From Massospora cicadina (Eukaryota > Entomophthoromycota > Entomophthoromycetes > Entomophthorales > Entomophthoraceae): a stretch of 64,000 nucleotides of DNA. The stretch covers positions 45,417-109,416 of the forward strand of contig JAKSZP010017377.1 of the NCBI GenBank assembly GCA_022478985.1, in the 5' to 3' direction. Made by a program: the position numbers and the translations under genes. The notes below the pieces were generated by a model that worked only from the letters and a program-made list of their open reading frames with translations, searched no databases and was not told where the DNA came from. Of this stretch, positions 23,064-33,104 are shown in pieces. Numbering within the stretch: position 1 is the first letter of the stretch; every line of letters starts with the position of its first letter.

Positions 23064-23823
23064 TGTTGGATTTTGGGTGTAAAAGATGCTCGCTTTGTGC
23101 TAATTCCCCCAGTATCCAACAATAGGTGGTTGATACTACAAAAATTAAAAAATATTTAAACTTAAAAACTTAGGAAAATATGGGTTTTATAATTCTAATA
23201 TGCACCACTAAAGATAAGATAAAAGTTGGTTCCTTTTGATATACAACTAATCTGTATTTAATTGAATTGATGTTTTTTTAGGAATACAATGTAAGTCAGA
23301 ATGGCGTTTTACATTCTGAAAAAGCAAAATTTCAAATTTAACCTATTGAAGATCAGACAGCTCGCTTCATTTAGGCTATATGAAGAATGGGGAATTATAT
23401 TAGGGTAAGACATAACCGTGGGGTAAAGACTTAGTATAATTGAACCAATTTCCTTTCATGAAAGATTTTGCACCTTGGGGGTCCCCAGTCACGCCTATAA
23501 AAGGGGGTGGTTCCTGATAGGTGCTTTAATGGGATGATAGGGGCTGGGGGAGATCCATCCAATAAACACCTCAGAGGCTGCTGCAAATTGAGAGTAATCT
23601 GAGTGTTTAAAATTAGTATTAATTTACCACAAGGTATTTGATTAAGTGTTACCCCAATTTGCGGGGTTCCACTGAGAATCAGCCAGGGTCTTTTGGCCGA
23701 TTTTCTCAACATCACCAAAATTGTTAGTACCATTGCAGACAAGTAAATGTCCGACATTTCCCTTTCTCAGCTAAATTTGACAACATTTTACCATGTAGGT
23801 ATGAGGGCAATTTTCTGGCATCA
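23064..23823 (-). repeat. 3' LTR of element B
   Basis: On the minus strand it starts TGATGCCAG and ends ...CCAAAATCCAACA. It is collinear with 28807-29573. Just outside the minus-strand start is CTTGAAGGGG, a probable polypurine tract. It carries TATAAAAG on the plus strand (23496-23503), opposite to the element's direction. Confidence 0.83.
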
Positions 23824-24740
23824 CCCCTTCAAGAATGTTGGGGGGAGTATAGGGCTGTAGGAATTGGCCATGAACTCAATTAATAGTAACTCCGGTACCA
23901 AGGGATTTGATGGATACTCCTCTCCTCGCTTATAAGTAATTACAAAAGGGCCTTCCCAAATGGCCCCAAGTTTATCCCTTCTAGGGGTAATACAATTGTG
24001 ATAATATAGCTTTAAGTCTGATACTTGGAAGGAAGAAAAAAGGGCCCAGTGCTCATTTGTGGCTTAACCCTCTTTTGTAACAATCTTTTCCAAATTGATC
24101 ATCTCCTCAGATTGTAACTGAATGATGTGCTGAACCAGCTTCTTCATGGCTTGCTCAGGGTCAGCCCTATCAATAAAAATGTCTTTAGCCAATAATGCTG
24201 GCACCCCAGTTTCTCGTCCATACAACACATGGAAAGGAGACATTTTAAGAATCCAGTGGTAACTGATATAGTAGGCCATGAGGGCACTTGGTAAGTAAAG
24301 ATCCCAGTGAAGGGGGTCTGAAGTAGCCAGTTTCTGTAATATGAAAACCAAGGTCCTATTGGCCCTTTCCACGGTACATTGATTGAAGGGTTGCAGGGGT
24401 CAAAGAAGAGCTGTTGTGTGCCCATGGAAGTCTTGAGAATCATCATCACTTGAGAGATGAACTTTTTACCACTATCACAGAATAAAACTTAGGGAAACCA
24501 TGTTGAGTAAAGATATATTGATTGAGGAAAGTAGCCGTGGCTTTTGCTGTCTGAGCTGGGATAGCCACTGCCTCACCCATTTGGTAAAGTGATCAATACC
24601 TACCAATATATATCGATTTCCACCCATAGTTTAGGGTAGAGGGCCAAACACAACAAGACTTGTGTGGAAAGGCTGTTGAGGGATGGTAGGTTGATAATGA
24701 TACTTAGTTTTGAATATGGATTGTTTTTTACATATTAGAT
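23824..24740 (-). pseudogene. Element B integrase (broken)
   Basis: Minus strand. FGPLP and MGGNRYILVGIDHFTKW (about 24660-24590) form the start of the catalytic core. VERANRTLVFILQKLATSDP (24369-24310) contains the catalytic Glu. Next come DLYLPSALMAYYIS and MSPFHVLYGRETGVPAL (about 24300-24195). The C-terminal GPFVITYKR module is near 23960-23930. The frame is open at 24372-24064 but interrupted elsewhere. Confidence 0.88.
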
Positions 24741-25089
24741 AAGCATCCGGGGCTTTCAACGATGGTCTCCATGATTTTCTCCTAATAGTAGCGTTATTTT
24801 ACACATTCATAGGTTTTCAGTACTCCGCTAAGCCCTAGGAGGGTATGGGGCTCCATAATGACAGGTACTCGCTCTGTGGGTCAAAGGTATGGTAGTCAGT
24901 TCACCCCTAATTTATTGTATAATTGCTCATTATCCACCTTTGTGTTATGGGAATGTCAGGATTGCATCTTCTGTACTAGTTCGTCCTCATCCTCCCAAGC
25001 AGCAGGGATCATTAAAAAGTCATGTAGCCGCTCTGCTTCACTATCATCTAAGTGAAGGATGGGCAGCTGAGTCAACTCATTGACATTTA

Positions 25090-25500
25090 TGTGGTTCGTC
25101 CTAGCTCAGTGTACAATAGTCATATCATAGTGCTGGAGCTTTAAAGCCCAGCGTGCCAACCGCCCGGTGAGATCCTTCATATTTTGTAACCACTTTAAAG
25201 AGGCGTGGTCAGTAACCACCTTAAATAAGTCCCATATAAAAAAGGGCAGTAGTGCTTAACAGCAAGCAAGACAGCCAGTTATCCCTTCTCTGTGACGCTA
25301 TAGCTGCGTTCTGCCTTAGAGAGCATCTTGTTGAAATATGAAACGGGGTGATCAACCCCCTGCTCATCCAGTTGAGCCAAGATGGATCCAACCGCATAAG
25401 CAGAAGCTTCAGTAAACAGCATAAAGGGTTTGCTATAATCAGGGTGTCACAAGATTGGTCGTTGCTGCAGCTGCTTTTTTAGTGTTTCATAGCAGATTGT
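25090..25500 (-). pseudogene. Element B RNase H remnant
   Basis: The minus-strand wording FTEASAYAVGSILAQLDEQG, then HPVSYFNKMLSKAERSYSVTEKG and [16 protein letters not shown] (about 25420-25240), is a Ty3/gypsy RNase H. The usual DAS is EAS. At least one in-frame stop is present. Confidence 0.85.
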
Positions 25501-25533
25501 TGTTCCGCTCCCCAATGCTAAGAAGTGTTTTAG

Positions 25534-26540
25534 TTAAGATTTGTACGAGGGGCTCACTGAGCTAAGCAAATTTAGGGCTTGATGGTAGTATCCCATCATG
25601 CACAAAAATACCTGAATATCACAAAGGGTTTTGGGAGCAGGCATTTTGGATATCGCCTCAAACTTATCTTTAAGAGGCTGGATTCTATCTGAGGAAATGA
25701 GGTGGCCCAGGAAGTCCAAATCATTTGGAAGTATGCACTTGGAGGGCTTATTCTAAAAGTGAGAGGCCCACAACCATTGGAAAACTTCCTTTAAATGAGA
25801 AAGGTGTTCATTGAAGGTCCTGGAGAAGACAGTGATATCATCAAGATATACAATTACACAACTAAGCTTCAGATCCTGCAAGATGTGATCTATGGCTCGT
25901 TGGAAGGAGGCGGGCGCATTGCACAGCTTTGTGGTAGTTGGGTATGTTGGAAGAGACCCTCACTGCAGATAAGCTCACACTTTCCTTGGTCTTGTGGAGA
26001 AAGGTCCATTTGTCATTATCCGCTAGCCAAGTCCATGGCGGAAAAGAATTTAGACCCAGAGAGTTGGGCCATATCGTCATTGATTCTGGGGATAGGGCAG
26101 TTGTCCTTCTTGGTGAGGTTATTCATCTTGCGGTAGTCCATAACTACCTGATGCCCACTATTCTCTTTTTTATGAGCAATAGTGTAGATGCCCAGGGACT
26201 TTGAGAAGGCACCAGTAGCCCCGCATCCAGTAACTTTTTAAGCTCCGTCCTCATCTGGAGCTCCTCAACTTTTGATTTCCAATAAGGCTTGGATCAAATA
26301 GGCTTGGCATCACCAACATCAATGGTGTGGCACCAGCCCTTCATATGCCCACAGTTATTATTGGATTTGGAGAAAATGTCACTATAGGACTACAGTAAGA
26401 AATGAACTTTATTAACTTCAGCGGGGTTAGCTCATCATAAATATGCACGTTGGGCAAAGTGCATCTCATTTGGTTAGTGGGTAGTCCCATACTTAGCATA
26501 TACAAAAATAATTTACTTAGTGGATGTCTTCAATGAGAAG
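25534..26540 (-). pseudogene. Element B reverse transcriptase remnant
   Basis: On the minus strand CVIVYLDDITVF (about 25863-25828) is the catalytic YLDD block. MDFLGHLISSDRIQPLKDKF followed by EAISKMPAPKTLCDIQVFL (25719-25603) is the connection block. The VMDYRKMN block lies near 26140 across frames. Stops and frameshifts are present. Confidence 0.88.
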
Positions 26541-26560
26541 CAACAGGGACTTCTAACATT

Positions 26561-27352
26561 CTAATGCTTCTTTACAACCGTGTCCTTGTTAGTGAGATTT
26601 CTCATCAGAAGATTGATAGATCTCTGGTAGGCTGGGTCTAGGATACCTGGCAACACCCAAGGTTCCAAAGGGCTGATTCCATCAACGTTTGTTAAGTGCA
26701 GAAGGCAGTTGCGAGGGATTTGCATAGTAATTATGGTGTCTATCACCTCTTTTTCACCCGCTTTGACAACTACTTCTTCTGACGCATACAATGGAATTCC
26801 CTCTGAACCATTCACAGAGTCAGGCAACTTTTTTATATTTCTGCCCGATGTGGTGTAAGCAAGGGTGAGGGCTAAAGAAGGATACTCAACTACGCATGTA
26901 TATTCCTTCTTCTTAGGCTCATCATTCGTAAAGACTAGAGGAACCTCGTAATTAAGTAGGAGAAAAACCTGTTTCATATTAATGATTCCGTCATACTTAA
27001 TCATGAATTGAGTTCCAATGTTTAGGTTATAAGCGTTATTTGTTAATGCCACAGCGGGGGCAGCCAGTAGAAGTTTCCCAATATGTATAGGTAGAGAATA
27101 GTAGGCTCCAATAGCTCGCGTATGGTTAGGCCCTGAAGTTCCAAACCCTTGTGAATAGTCCAGATCAGGCGCCAACTTGATTTTCTTGATGAGCCTTGAA
27201 GAGTTCACATTCACTGGAGCACCCGTATCAAAGATGGCTAGAACGCGCACTTTATTGATAACAACCTCTACCTTGGTTATAGTAGTACCAAGAGTAGGGG
27301 GGATGGCGAGAACTTCCTTTAAACGGAGAGTGGAGGCACGGCGTTGAGCCAT
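26561..27352 (-). CDS. Element B protease and protease-RT linker (263-codon open frame)
   Basis: This is the longest uninterrupted gypsy frame in the window. IFDTGAPVNVNSSRLIKK (residues 39-56) holds an intact DTG catalytic motif of the retropepsin fold. The body follows (KIKLAPDLDYSQGFGTSG; NNAYNLNIGTQFMIKYDGII), then a linker ending SPLEPWVLPGILDPAYQRS (about residues 228-246) and NLTNKD. In the element this protease would release gag and pol products. The neighbours are gag upstream and RT downstream. The frame is probably part of a longer broken polyprotein rather than an independent gene. Confidence 0.8.
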   Translation of the reverse strand: MAQRRASTLRLKEVLAIPPTLGTTITKVEVVINKVRVLAIFDTGAPVNVNSSRLIKKIKLAPDLDYSQGFGTSGPNHTRAIGAYYSLPIHIGKLLLAAPAVALTNNAYNLNIGTQFMIKYDGIINMKQVFLLLNYEVPLVFTNDEPKKKEYTCVVEYPSLALTLAYTTSGRNIKKLPDSVNGSEGIPLYASEEVVVKAGEKEVIDTIITMQIPRNCLLHLTNVDGISPLEPWVLPGILDPAYQRSINLLMRNLTNKDTVVKKH

Positions 27353-27372
27353 TGCAGTGTAGTTATCTTTTA

Positions 27373-28768
27373 CTAATTAAAGGGTATCACCCTGCTGGGT
27401 GGAGCGGATACTGTCCCAATAATCTGGTCAGCATCACTAGCGGTATCAATCACCTCTGAAAACCTCAACAACTTTTGAAGATAAGTTCGTCGTGGTATTA
27501 TGGCCATATCAATCCATTCAGGAAATGACCTATCTGTAACCTGCACTTCCATTGGAGCACTCAAAACATAATAGCCTGCGTCTTCACCACCCCCTTCAGA
27601 CTCGTCATCAGAGGGATTATCAATGCACCTCAACAAGTTACTAAGAGGGGGCGTGAAGACTGGCTTAATTTCCTCACAGGGGAGGGCTTTGTCACTCTCA
27701 TCTACCTTTTTGACTTTTGAAGGGAGCATCGTGGCTGTACCAACTTTTGGGGGAGATGGTGAAAGTGTAATGGCTTTAATGTTTGCCTTAGGAGTGATCG
27801 GCTTGAGCTGACCCATAACGGCAGGATTTGAACTAAAGACAGCCTGAATTAAGGTTGAGGAGGATTTAGGCAGCGGCTTAAGTGTGTGTGATGCTTTATT
27901 CATCATAGTAGACTGTTCTGCAAGAGAGGAGCCAGGCAAAGTGATAACTGACTTTAATGACTGAACTTTGGAATCTGAAACTAGAGGGGAACGCTGCCCC
28001 ATAACTGCCAATATTTCCTGGCTATTCTCACATGGTGGAGGAGTAATTTGTCGCTGCAACTCTTCAGAAGTTGGGTTCCAGAGAGATACAGCCATAGAAG
28101 AGGCTGAAGGGGTCAGAATTTATTTTCTCTTTGGAGCTTCTTGCAGAGATTCCGGTTTTTAGAAGCCAGCCACTGCTAGTAATGCCTATTTGATATCCTG
28201 TAAAGTTTGTAAGGTATGTTTTACTGCGTAGATATGCATTGCTAAAGGGGAATAAGACGCTAAGCTAGCCACAATAGCAGCAATGGCATCTTCTAGCTAA
28301 AGTAGTTTGGCAACAACAGAGGTTGAGCTTTGCTATAGAATCGCTCAATAAATGAGGGGATTGATTCTTTCTCTTGCGGGATAGGGCACATAAAAGCCTG
28401 CTTTTGCCGTTGTAAGCTCTGTTGGGAACAAAACTCGTCAATAAGGACATGTTTGACATCCTTCCAGGTGGTAAGGGAGATTATTTGAGGAACTATGATC
28501 TCTTGGGCCATCCGACTCAAGCAAGGAAGGATACACTTGATTTTTTGAAGATCAGTCACTCATTCCATTGCAGATTCATAAACATAAAGGAAGGAGGCGA
28601 TGCTGCCCTCATTAGGTGTGTACTTGTCTCAGAATAGATGTTTGATTATAAAAGGGGAGGCCCATAAGGGACTTGAGAAGAGTGCTGATCAAGCCTTTTG
28701 AGGAGCGACAAAGCACTAGCTAGTTGGTTTTCTAATGCAGCTAGACTAGGTTCCAGATTAGTAGTCAT
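27373..28768 (-). pseudogene. Element B gag (broken into open stretches)
   Basis: A probable start is the ATG at 28768-28766 (MTTNLEPSLAALENQLASAL), 38 bases inside the 5' LTR. A capsid-like block at 28559-28293 reads WKDVKHVLIDEFCSQQSLQR and PSFIERFYSKAQ, the retrotransposon gag pattern. A 240-codon open frame (28095-27373) is Pro/Ser-rich with an acidic stretch (DDESEGGGEDAG). No CCHC knuckle is readable. In-frame stops and shifts separate the parts. Confidence 0.75.
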
Positions 28769-28786
28769 TTTGGTGGTATACAAGTG

Positions 28787-28806
28787 CCCCTGTAGTGAGC
28801 ACTACT
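28787..28806 (-). promoter_or_regulatory. Element B primer-binding site region (degraded)
   Basis: The minus strand after the 5' LTR reads GTGCTCACTACAGGGG, the same 16 bases found at the PBS of element A. The leading TGG that pairs with a tRNA CCA end is not intact here. Confidence 0.6.
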
Positions 28807-29573
28807 TGTAAATTTTTGGGTGTAATAAATGCTCGCTTGGTGCTAATTCCCCCCAAAATCCAATAAAGGGGGTTGATACCACAAAAATAATAATTTTATT
28901 CAAACTTAAAAACTTTGAAAATATGGGTTTATCAATTTTAATAGGCGCCGCCAGGGATAAGATAAGAGTCGTCCCTTTTCAATATTCAACTGATCCATAT
29001 TTAAACTGAATTGAGGGTTGATGGGAATACAATGCAAGTTGGAATGGCCTGTTATAATCTGAAAAAGGAATATTCAAATTTAACCTATCAAACCTTGATC
29101 AACTCGCTTTATTTAGGCTGAATGAAGAATTGGGATTTTATTGGGGTAAGATATACCATGGGGTAATGACTTAATATATTTAAACTAATAACCTTTTATG
29201 AAAGATTTTGCACCTTGGCGGTCCTCATCCACGCCTATAAAAGGGGGTGGTCCTGGGTAGGTGATTGAATGGTATTGGTAGGGGCTTGGGGAGATCCATC
29301 TGATGGACGTACCAATGGCCGCTGCAAAGTCATAGTAATCCGACTGTTTAAATTTGTATTAATTGCCCATGAGGTATTTGAACTAAGGTTACCCCAATTT
29401 GCAAGGTTTTACCGATAATTGGCAAGGGCTTTTGGCCAACTTTCTCTATATCACTAAAATCATTAGTATTATTGCGGATTAGTAAAGGTCTAACATATTA
29501 TTTTCTCAACTGAATTTGACCCACACAATTCTTATAGTGTAGCTGGGAGGGAAATTGTCTGACACTGGCATCA
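28807..29573 (-). repeat. 5' LTR of element B
   Basis: It is collinear with 23064-23823, starting TGATGCCAG and ending ...AAATTTACA on the minus strand, followed by the PBS. It has the same plus-strand TATAAAAG (29236-29243) within CACGCCTATAAAAGGGGGTGG. Confidence 0.83.
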
Positions 29574-30250
29574 TTATTCCAAGAGCCACCCAAGGCTCTA
29601 CTCTGGGCTTCTTCCAGAAGCTTCCAACCTCCCCATAAAGAAGTTCTGGTATCTCTAAGGTTAACCCCGTGTTGACTCTTATTTGTGATCCTGATGGTAT
29701 AGCTCTCGCATTCTTGACCCTCAGCAGAATTAACCAATTGTCTAGGATTTCCGTCAGCATCTCTTGTCACTTCTGGCCAACTAGTTGGTATTAAATTAGG
29801 ACAATGCCACCAAAGTATATCAAGTTGATGAAATTATTTCTCCTACTCAGTGGAGCTTCCCCATCCTCTTAATAGACCAATGGTAACGTCTGACCCAATA
29901 TGGTCAACGTATTATTTTAATGTTATATTTGACTCCATACTTTTTTAAAAAATTCCGTCCTGATCAAAATATTGTATTTTTGTTTGACCAAAACTCTTTC
30001 TGGAGCAGATACCACCAAGGATCCAAACTAAAGTGGTAGAGCACTATACACTCCACAAGAGATGGTGGTATTCAGCCCAGCTGTCCCATACCCTTTCTTG
30101 TGTTACAAATCGGGTGAGATCTTCATTCTCTTCACCAACTTGGTCATGACAATATTAATGGGCGCTTTACTGTCATCAATTGCCCTCACATGTACTCAAT
30201 TCACTAGTATATCTATATACATACACTCATAGTATTATGAAATAGTATTT
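29574..30250 (-). pseudogene. Element A protease and upstream half of the protease-RT linker
   Basis: On the minus strand DDSKAPINIVMTKLVKRMKI (about 30187-30130) matches the DTGAPxNxxS block of retropepsins, but the catalytic triplet is DSK, so the enzyme is dead. Next come the YGTAGLNTTISCGVYSALPL and FFKKYGVKYNIKI blocks. The linker (29760-29580) reads IPSGSQIRVNTGLTLEIPEL ... VEPWVALGI and then stops at the B insertion. Confidence 0.7.
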
Positions 30251-30400
30251 ACTGAGAGTATAGCGGTGTTATAAGCCAAATCAAGGGTGTTTTATTTGCG
30301 CCAATAAATCATGGAATGATTCCTTGATCGTGCTAAGAAGGATTTACAGGCTTGCCTCATCTAACTGAACTTTGGTCAACTCTTCTGGATTAACTTCAGC

Positions 30401-31950
30401 TCAAATCTTGTTTGCCAGCTGTCTGGCATACAGCTGAGCAACTTCTTTAATTATCTCAGGGTCGATCCCCTTTGCCCTGGATCTTGTTACTGCGTTCACA
30501 TTCAAATTGACTACTTGATACAGCTGATCTTGCACATCTTCATCCACGAACAGATCATTGATGTCAATTTCATCATGCATAATATTGGGAGGAACAGATT
30601 TTTTCTCAGTTCTAGACTTCTCCCTGTCTAGGTGTGGCCCTTTTTCCAACTCCTTTGCGTGTGCAGACTCTTTTGCTTGGACCACGTTATCTGATCTTTG
30701 GGTTTCTTACAGTACAAAGCGAAATGTCTTTTTCCTACGCACTGGAAACAAACTTTCTCCTTCTTATTGATCCGTTTAAAGTCTTCAGGCTTGTTTCCTA
30801 GCAAATTTTAGTTATCAATTTCCTTAGCGCCCTTGCTCCCCTTTGTGGGATTTAATTTTGTCTGGATTCAATTTGAAACTTCTATTTGGGGCATTAAAGG
30901 TAGCTCCCAAAATTTTAAAATTGTCTACCATCTGAGAGGTGGTAATATCTATCGTAAAGATGGAAGACATCATTCAATGCAAATTGCAGTAGGGTCAAAG
31001 GGCCGCTTGTAGTGCAATTTGGGCATCGAAATCATCCAGCACTTTTTCTTCAACCAAGATTTGTAATTTCTGGTAGAAACAATCAGCAAAGCTTGATGGG
31101 ATTCTTCTTTATGGAATTGAATGCTCATAAATTCTTGCTTGTGCTTTGGCATGCACGTCAGGCTTCCAAATTACTTCATAATAGCCAACTTTGCATCTGC
31201 ATACGACCAGCTTTCCCCCTCTAGATGGGGTGACACTAGGTTTTGACAATTGGTATCCAGGCAATTCATCACCATCAATGATTTTTGACAATCGCCATAT
31301 CCATGCATTCTCATATCAAATAAACAGAAAAACACAGTGTCATTATCCTAATATAAAGTCAGCAATTTTGGTGTCACTTTGAATTACTCTGAGGTTTCTC
31401 TAGCTATCTCTCTTGGGTCAGCTACTCAGCTCACTTGGGGAGTAATTTTGGGCTTCATCTCCAAAATGATTGTGAAAGTGGGTGACATGTTTCTTAGTGT
31501 AGTCATTTTTCAACTAGAGTCTGGGGAGTTCTTTTTCTAGCGCCAGTCACCACATATGGCTCACATGCACATTTTTGAATCTTCAACTCATCAACCTAAT
31601 TATAAAACTGCTCTATATCTGTGATGAATGCTCTTAAATGAACACGGTCTGTTTCACGCTCCATTTTCAAAAATAAGGCTTCTCAAATTAAATCCCCTTC
31701 TTCTTTTTTTAGTACTAGATGGTCCTAAATCCCCTTCTTCTTTTTCTTCAATGATGTTACTTTTCCAAGTAACTTATTTCCAAAATTTGCAACATTATTG
31801 ACCCTTTTTTCAATCTTGGTGACTCATTCTTCCAAGGCAGCGAATTATTGATTATCTGCCGTGTTCAGGGCGTTCTTGTTAATGGTTTCCAACTCCATCC
31901 AGAGTCTTCTTGTTTCTTCCTTACATTACATCACATCCTAGTATCATCTA
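30401..31950 (-). pseudogene. Element A gag / nucleocapsid remnant
   Basis: A CCHC zinc knuckle, CFQCVGKRHFALYC (CX2CX4HX4C), is readable on the minus strand at about 30751-30710. Downstream is an acidic/basic tail of 94 codons (30685-30401; DIDINDLFVDEDVQDQLYQV type). Upstream sequence to 31950 includes short open stretches and Glu/Lys-rich wording, with many stops. A 22-bp retroposon (R4) lies inside. Confidence 0.72.
31689..31740 (-). mobile_element. R4: 22-bp retroposon copy with perfect 15-bp target-site duplication
   Basis: Identical repeats taaatccccttcttc lie at 31689-31703 and 31726-31740. Between them are 22 bases (31704-31725) that read on the minus strand GGACCATCTAGTACT plus seven A residues. 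The same words end R5 and, with small changes, R1, R2 and R3. The T-run next to the duplication leaves its exact length open by up to five bases. It lies in element A's gag region. Confidence 0.82.
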
Positions 31951-31959
31951 CTATCTACA

Positions 31960-31977
31960 CCCCTGTAGTGAGCACCA
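31960..31977 (-). promoter_or_regulatory. Element A primer-binding site
   Basis: On the minus strand the sequence two bases after the 5' LTR is TGGTGCTCACTACAGGGG. It is complementary to an RNA 3' end finishing ...GAGCACCA, as expected for a tRNA primer with CCA. Spacing and position are typical for an LTR retrotransposon. Confidence 0.78.
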
Positions 31978-31979
31978 AT

Positions 31980-33104
31980 TGTTAAAATTTTAGTGTTCTT
32001 GATTTTTCTCAGCTGATAACCCCTAAATAATCAACTGCACAGGTTCGTTGTTGTGCAATTCTCTGCATTGTAAGATAGTAAAATATATTCGTTTGATGTT
32101 AGTATGAAGACTATTATTCATATTGAATAAAGTACTAGAATTAGGCCCAACACTTGGCCAGTATTTCCTCTCAAAATACTTAGAATGTCCTTAATAGGGA
32201 TTCATTCCTTGATAACACCTAACTCAATCCACACTCTGATCCCTGTTTACAGTTTCTCTTTAATGACACACAGTCAGCAGAAAATACCTGATTCAGTTCA
32301 GCTTCTCTTCTCTGGATCCCCGCTCAGATCCTTATTCTTTATCCTAAAGAATTTCCCATTTACAGCACACATTAATAATTTCCTTGAGATAAAATAGAAC
32401 CTGTATGATTTCTGATAAAGTATTTCATAATACTCTAGTAATTAGTGTGTTCTTTAATAGTGAATTCTTAGGGGAATTTATAGTGGAATTCAGCGCCCAA
32501 ACCTCAGTTGGCACCTCCTCAGTGAAAAGGCAGCCGTTACTATTGATTATCCATCATTGTCTCATCAGAGATGGTTTTCCCCATACTGGCTAGTATTCTG
32601 TCATTGGACATCCTTGAGACCTAAAGCAGAAAGAGTTAGAAAACGTGTTATTAACGTTTTCCTCTTAATCCCAGCGATCCAACCATATTTGGCAAGTGAC
32701 CTTCTTAGGTAATGGGATTTGCTACCCATCAAGGAAGGTCACAATCCAACTGATCAATTCTCTAGTTGCAGACAGCATCACTTGCCTCGCAACTTGATTC
32801 TTAAATTCCCAATTGATCAGTGCTGAAACCTAACTAATCCCAGCTTGGTACACCTGATAGATAATCATCAATCAACTATCAGGTGCTCCTATTTCATCAG
32901 CAACTCTTCCTGACGAGATCTTAAGCATTAATCTGTATTGATACGCAACAGATCTGACCCAGGTGAATAATCTAAAATCACCCGACCATTGTTACCCCAG
33001 AATCAGGGTCAACCAATATCTAATTCACTTTGCTATAGGGAATTATCCCCTAGTGGCCCCTTATAATCTAGTTGTCTGGGAATATGGGCAAAAATCCCCC
33101 AACA
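31980..33104 (-). repeat. 5' LTR of element A
   Basis: It is collinear with 17049-18177 and with the solo LTR 12609-13752. On the minus strand it starts TGTTGGGGGATTTTTGCCC and ends ...AAATTTTAACA. A minus-strand CACTATAAATTCCCC near 32475 is the probable TATA box. Confidence 0.88.

Larger units (their letters stand above)
23064..29573 (-). mobile_element. Ty3/gypsy element B (minus strand), nested in A
   Basis: A 6.5-kb element with LTRs of about 765 bp, gag, protease, RT, RNase H and integrase on the minus strand. It is related to element D by integrase and linker wording. It interrupts A's protease-RT linker, so it is younger than A. The two LTRs differ noticeably, and I could not find a convincing 5-bp target duplication, so the copy is not recent. 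Protease and part of gag keep long open frames (263 and 240 codons). Confidence 0.88.
17049..33104 (-). mobile_element. Ty3/gypsy element A (minus strand), host of nested element B
   Basis: Two LTRs of about 1.13 kb (17049-18177 and 31980-33104) enclose minus-strand gag, protease, RT, RNase H and integrase remnants in Ty3/gypsy order. Element B splits A between its protease-RT linker (29574-29770) and the rest of that linker (22868-23063). Flanking pentamers are cctaa (17044-17048) and cctac (33105-33109), 4 of 5 matching. The primer-binding site (PBS, 31960-31977) and polypurine tract (about 18180-18186) sit at the correct LTR edges. All coding parts are broken. Confidence 0.88.

Noticed and set aside
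23059..29578. Target-site duplication for element B
   Set aside because: Pentamers ctggc and ttatt do not match, and shifting the LTR edges gave no convincing pair.
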